Source: Mercurialis annua
Taxonomy: Eukaryota; Streptophyta; Magnoliopsida; Malpighiales; Euphorbiaceae
Direction of reading: 5' to 3'
DNA: 64,000 bases
Assembly (NCBI RefSeq): GCF_937616625.2
Contig: NC_065571.1
Coordinates: 50,825,651-50,889,650, forward strand
In this document: in pieces, positions 60,099 through 64,000 of the stretch
Layout: each line of letters opens with the position of its first letter
Numbering within the stretch: the stretch's first letter is position 1
Notes under the pieces: generated by a model
Databases searched by the model: none
Seen by the model: the letters and a program-made list of their open reading frames with translations, nothing else
What the model was told of the DNA's origin: nothing
Position numbers and translations under genes: made by a program

Positions 60099-60473
60099 TT
60101 TTTCCCTTTACACCTGCCAACCACAAGGCTGTTAAAGTTATACATTACACGAACCAAATAACATAAACACAAACCCATTTTCAAAAATTCAAAAAAATTT
60201 CCATTTTCAAGAAATTATAAAATGTTACATACCCAGTTGCTAAGAAACGAAGAAAACCCAAGAAGACGATCAAGAAACCAAACCCTAACAGGAAACTAAG
60301 AAGGCGACGAAGAAACGATCAAGGCGAAGAAGAAACGAAGTAGGTACACGAAAAGAACAGAAAGGACGTTTTTTTTTGGGACAGAAATAAAATCAAATAA
60401 ACTAAGGGAGAAGAAGAGGGAAAAGTTAAAAATGTTAGAGAGAGAAAGTGATTTTTAACCGAGCGGTAAAAAT

Positions 60474-60500
60474 GATTTTTTTTTTTTTTTTTTTTTTTTG
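60474..60500 (+). repeat. Poly-T tract near the right TIR
   Basis: A run of more than 20 T near the right end of the MULE, in its 5' region relative to the transposase. Confidence 0.9.
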
Positions 60501-62317
60501 AAAAAAGTCAACCGACACAACCTTACACAGCCTTACACATTCTTACACATGTCTGACATGCATGCAGAGTGGCTTGCAGAGCCGTCAGTGAATATATCGT
60601 GCCACGTCATCATTTTGCCAAAATATCGGCGAGAAATGGGCTCAGGGGGTTTACGTGCAGCCGTCACAAAGAATAGGGGGTTTACTGATCGTTTTTTTTT
60701 ATCAGGGGGTTTAGCGTAAGGTACCCCTAAAGTCAGGGTCCGTGGGTGATTATTAGCCTCATCATCAATATCAAGTAAAACCTCTGATGTAATTTGAACA
60801 TACCCAGCCTGCTTCATCTTCCTTCCCATCTCATCTACCATTTCATATATTTCTTTGTTCTGCTCATGAGATTTATCTCCAACCACAAACTCGTAAATCT
60901 CATTGCCTAGCTCGATCATAGTGCTTCCGGGGATTTTCTTCATTCCTTTCTTGTCCATCAACTCTCTAATCTTCATCTTCTTTTCCCAATTGAACATTTT
61001 GGCATATATTTGAGAAAGTAATACATAGTTCGACTCATGCATAGGCTCATTTCTAATAAGCTCTCTAGTTATTGTTTCACCAAGCTTGAGTTTTCCGTGA
61101 GCACGACACCCGTTAATCAGCGTCCGACAGACAACCGCATTTGGCTCAATGGGCATTTTCCGAACAAATTCCAACGCCTCATTTACAAGCCCTGCCCTGC
61201 ATAACATATCTACCATGCATCCATAATGCTCAATTTTAGGTTCAATACTAAAATTCTTTGTCATCAAATCAAAATACATTCTCCCCTTATCAACTAAACC
61301 CGAATGACTGCAAGCAGAGAGCAACCCGATAAACGCAACATCATCTGGCACCACCCCACTTTCTATCATCTCCTCAAACAATCCAACAGCTTCTAAACCA
61401 CGACCGTGCATTGCGAAGCCAACGATCACGGAAGTCCAAGAAATAATGCTTCTCTCTTTCATATTCCTAAACAAATTAATAGCTTTATCAACTTCACCAC
61501 ACTTGGCAAACATATCAACCAATGCATTACAAAGCTCAACACTTTTTTGAACTCTCTCCATCTCAATATACAACTCTACCCACTTCCCTAACTCAAGAGC
61601 ACCTAAATTACTACAAGCAGACAAAACAGCAACCATAGTAACCTCATCAGGCCGACAACCCCCTTCGACCTGCATCTCCCTAAACAATCCAATCGCGTCA
61701 CTGCACATCCCCAAACGAGCATACCCACCAATCATCGCGCTCCACGACACACAATCTCTCTCACACATTTCATCAAACACCTTACGTGCAAATTCAACCC
61801 CATCAACCCCACAGCAATACACCCGCACCAGAGTATTCTTCACATGTCTATCATGATCAAGCCCAACTTTCAACACCAACCCATGAACAGACTTCCCTAA
61901 ACTCAAGCACCCAACACCCGCACAAGCCTTAAGAACAAAAGGGTACGTGAATTTATTAGGTACAACATTAAATTCAAGCATAAGCTTATACATAGACACA
62001 GCTTTAACCTTGGAAAAATTACTCTGAGCATAAGCTCGAATAAATGTATTAAACAAAAATGTATCGTACAACCGGGTGTCGGAATCCGGCGAGAATATAA
62101 ATGAAGAAGCATATTCAGTTGACTGGAGATCAGATGAAGCTGAAGTGAACCGAGTTAGAACTAATGGGTTGTTGGTCAGACCTAATTTAATGATTTGAGT
62201 TTGGATTTGAGTGAGTTTTGAAAAATTATTACAGTCATTGAGAAACACCAAACATTTTTGTTCTGCTTCTCTTGTATAATTATTACTCACTGTTACAGTT
62301 CGGACCAGCTTTTGCAT

Positions 62318-62622
62318 TTCAAACGTAGAATTTCCTAGTGATGTGATTAACTAATAACAGTATTAACGGCTTCCCAGGATTAAGACAAACGACATCGTTT
62401 TGACAAGTGATTAGATTCTGATCCAACGGCTAGATATTAATCGACGTCAACAAATAAAGTATATATTCAAATACGTATCCACGTGGTGGGAAATTATAGA
62501 GCCACGTCAAATCAGTTTCGTCTTCTTCATTAATAAAGCTCACAGTTTTCTGTTCTCTGTATGTGATCTGATGCTGGTCGGTAATAAACTTAACAAAACG
62601 TCGCCGTTGTTATAGAAATAGA
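62318..62622. promoter_or_regulatory. Shared upstream region of the PPR and AFG1-like genes
   Basis: The two start codons diverge from a 305-bp region. It contains a G-box CACGTG (62480-62485, in atccacgtggtggg) and a second ACGT core 'agccacgtcaaatc' at about 62503. Both products are predicted organelle proteins. Control by these boxes is inference. Confidence 0.5.
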
Positions 62623-63984
62623 ATGAGAAGAATCACCTCGATTTCTTCAATAATAATAAAATTAGGGTTTACGAAACCAAGAGTCCGATTTTACTCTCAT
62701 GTTCCGTTAGGTCCATTGACACGCTACAAGAATTTGGTTGATGAAGGGCAGTTAAAGCATGATCCTTATCAAGAAAAAGTTGCATTTGAATTGGAAAAAT
62801 TGCTGGGTAGATTGCAACAATATGAGAAAGATATGGAGGAGTATCATGTATTAATTTTGGATGTTTTTTATTTTAATTTAATATATGATGTACATTATGT
62901 ACTTTGGTTAAATTTATGTAAATTTGGTGCAGGTGAAGCTTGCAAATTGGGAGAAAAATAGAGAGGATGAGAGGATGAAGCTTTTAATGGAAGAAGCTGA
63001 GCAGAAGCAGAAAGGAGGAGGGGATACTATGTGGACTTCATTCAAAAACCAAAGGAATAAACTTATTGAAAGATGGATGTTTAGGTATCTTTGATTATTT
63101 GTTATTGTCTTGAATTTTGTTTTTCTTTTTATTAATGGATTTTGGTTTCTTGAGTGATTAGGAAAAAGCCTTTAAATATGGAGGCTGGAGTAGGTAGATG
63201 GGTTTCATATTTAAATAGAGAAAGGAAATTGGACTCTGCTGTCGGTCGTCGTCCAATAGCTCCTCCAGCCCCGAAAGGACTTTACATATATGGCAATGTT
63301 GGGAGTGGTATGTTGCTAATCATATTTTGCCTCGGAATTATTGTTTGAGATTTTAAAGTGTTTGTCTTTAGATGTTTCTGCACTGTTAATTGGCATTTAG
63401 ATATGTTCATTTGATCATATGCGTAAAATAGTAGCATGTGTATTGCAGGGAAGACTATGCTGATGGATATGTTTTATGCTGCCACTGAAGGCATTGTTAA
63501 ACATCGACGAAGATACCACTTTCATGAGGTCAATCACTTATTTTCCCTCTTCATGCTGTGAAATTCATGGCAGGTGACAGAATACTGTATTGAAATATGA
63601 ATGATATATTATTATTGTTAGTGTGATGCTATTATTGGTAATGGAAGCATAGTTACATGCTGTTTATTTACTTTCTATTTGAATGCGATTTGTGGAAGTG
63701 AGAATTAAAGTTTATGTTCCTTGTAGGCTATGCTGACTATAAATGAACGTATGCATAAGATATGGAAGAATCAAGTGGAGGAACAGTCTTTTCGGCCAAG
63801 TGCATCTAGCTGGATTATGAGTCTTCCATTTGATTCAAAAGTCAAGGAATGGCTAGCTGCAGAAGAAAAGTATAAGCGAGAAGTGCAGATGAAAAACATC
63901 CTTCCTGCTGTAGCAGATAAGTTTCTCGTAGACCGGCAAGCAGGTCAAAAGGGGGCTAGTATTCTTTGCTTTGATGAGATACAG
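62623..63984 (+). CDS. AFG1-like mitochondrial AAA ATPase, 5' part
   Basis: Five exons, 62623-62847, 62933-63084, 63162-63307, 63449-63528 and 63727-63984, all with GT-AG junctions and continuous frame (287 codons); the gene continues past the window (exon 5 ends acag|gtacaa). The N-terminus (MRRITSISSIIIKLGFTKPR) is a plausible mitochondrial presequence. It is followed by the AFG1 signature RPIAPPAPKGLYIYGNVGSG with Walker A GSGKTML across the exon 3/4 junction, FHEAMLTINERMHKIW and Walker B SILCFDEIQ. AFG1/LACE1 proteins are inner-membrane-associated AAA ATPases that help handle or degrade mitochondrially encoded respiratory subunits. The first codon chosen is the only upstream Met in frame. 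Confidence 0.93.
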
Positions 63985-64000
63985 GTACAAATAAATGCAT

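Larger units (their letters stand above)
53499..60758. mobile_element. Gene-bearing Mutator-like element, 7260 bp
   Basis: 51-bp perfect terminal inverted repeats beginning GGCTAATAATCACCCACGG lie at 53499-53549 and 60708-60758. The 9-bp target duplication TCATCATCA is perfect (53490-53498 and 60759-60767). It carries three minus-strand genes: a transposase, a GRF zinc-finger gene and a SINA-like E3 gene. The SINA-like stop codon lies only 26 bp inside the left TIR. The right subterminal region has two AAACCCCCT boxes that the left lacks. Identical TIRs, a perfect duplication and open frames point to a recent insertion and possible autonomy. Confidence 0.95.
53255..62317 (-). pseudogene. PPR-DYW RNA-editing factor split by a 7260-bp MULE
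   Basis: The 5' part (62317-60768) encodes an organelle-type N-terminus and PLS-class pentatricopeptide repeats (e.g. PNKFTYPFVLKACA, VSWSAMIGGYARLG, PDEVTMVAVLSACSNLG) followed by E and E+ motifs (CRTLINGCRAHGKLKLGE; EIYEFVVGDKSHEQ). The 3' part (53489-53255) encodes most of the DYW deaminase domain: [13 protein letters not shown] (HxE), [10 protein letters not shown] (CxxC) and a CKDFW terminus (DFW instead of DYW). With the MULE and one 9-bp duplication removed, the two parts join in frame (1559 + 235 nt = 598 codons including stop). As it stands, the upstream frame runs about 75 codons into the MULE and stops at 60533, so the deaminase is lost. Such proteins edit specific C residues in plastid or mitochondrial RNA. 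Confidence 0.93.

Noticed and set aside
1..64000. CRISPR arrays, bacterial operons, prophage or viral genes
   Set aside because: Introns, plant families and plant transposons throughout; the direct repeats seen are transposon or satellite units.

Overview
The window is nuclear DNA of a flowering plant, most likely a eudicot. The evidence is the multi-exon genes with GT-AG introns, plant-only families (PPR-DYW editing factor, DUF295 F-box protein, GH28 polygalacturonases, BSD2-like zinc-finger protein, lectin receptor kinase relic), AT-rich intergenic DNA and plant-type transposons (MULE, hAT, Stowaway, PIF/Harbinger, SINE, LINE). I do not assign a species.

Layout. 1-3645 is gene-free and holds the right end of a Mutator-like element with an array of inverted repeats, a hairpin MITE and a Stowaway MITE. 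3646-4572 is an intronless carboxylesterase. 5101-6170 (minus) is a five-exon BSD2-like plastid chaperone, divergent from an 11-exon UAP56-type DEAD-box RNA helicase (6728-10704). 13397-17336 and 20489-24224 are two tandem nine-exon polygalacturonases with matching exon structure. 26184-27038 is an intronless unknown protein with an RRM-like end. 28770-29720 is a decayed lectin receptor kinase, and 30268-30339 (minus) is tRNA-Gly(UCC). 35908-38121 (minus) is a DUF295/F-box fusion split by one in-frame TAG. 38300-47800 is transposon-rich: a PIF MITE, a hAT element with a second hAT MITE nested in it, two SINEs, a foldback MULE and a 5'-truncated LINE. 48867-49922 is an intronless Golgi nucleotide-sugar transporter. 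51214-52617 is a non-autonomous MULE. 53255-62317 (minus) is a PPR-DYW gene split by a 7260-bp MULE. 62623 to the window edge is an AFG1-like mitochondrial ATPase.

The most unusual locus is the MULE at 53499-60758. It has perfect 51-bp terminal inverted repeats and a perfect 9-bp target duplication, and it sits inside the coding sequence of the PPR gene just before the DYW domain; removing it and one duplication restores a 597-codon frame. It carries an apparently intact three-exon transposase (1192 aa), a two-exon GRF zinc-finger/coiled-coil gene and a two-exon SINA-like RING E3 ligase gene, all on the minus strand. The 1404-bp non-autonomous MULE at 51214-52617 shares its terminal motif and the exact spacing of two subterminal AAACCCCCT boxes, so it is probably in the same family. 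Its core is an array of alternating GGTGGGTCTG / CAGACCCACC units that also appears in a second, differently terminated MULE at the window start.

Exon limits were read by eye from splice signals and frame continuity; no alignment or search was run.
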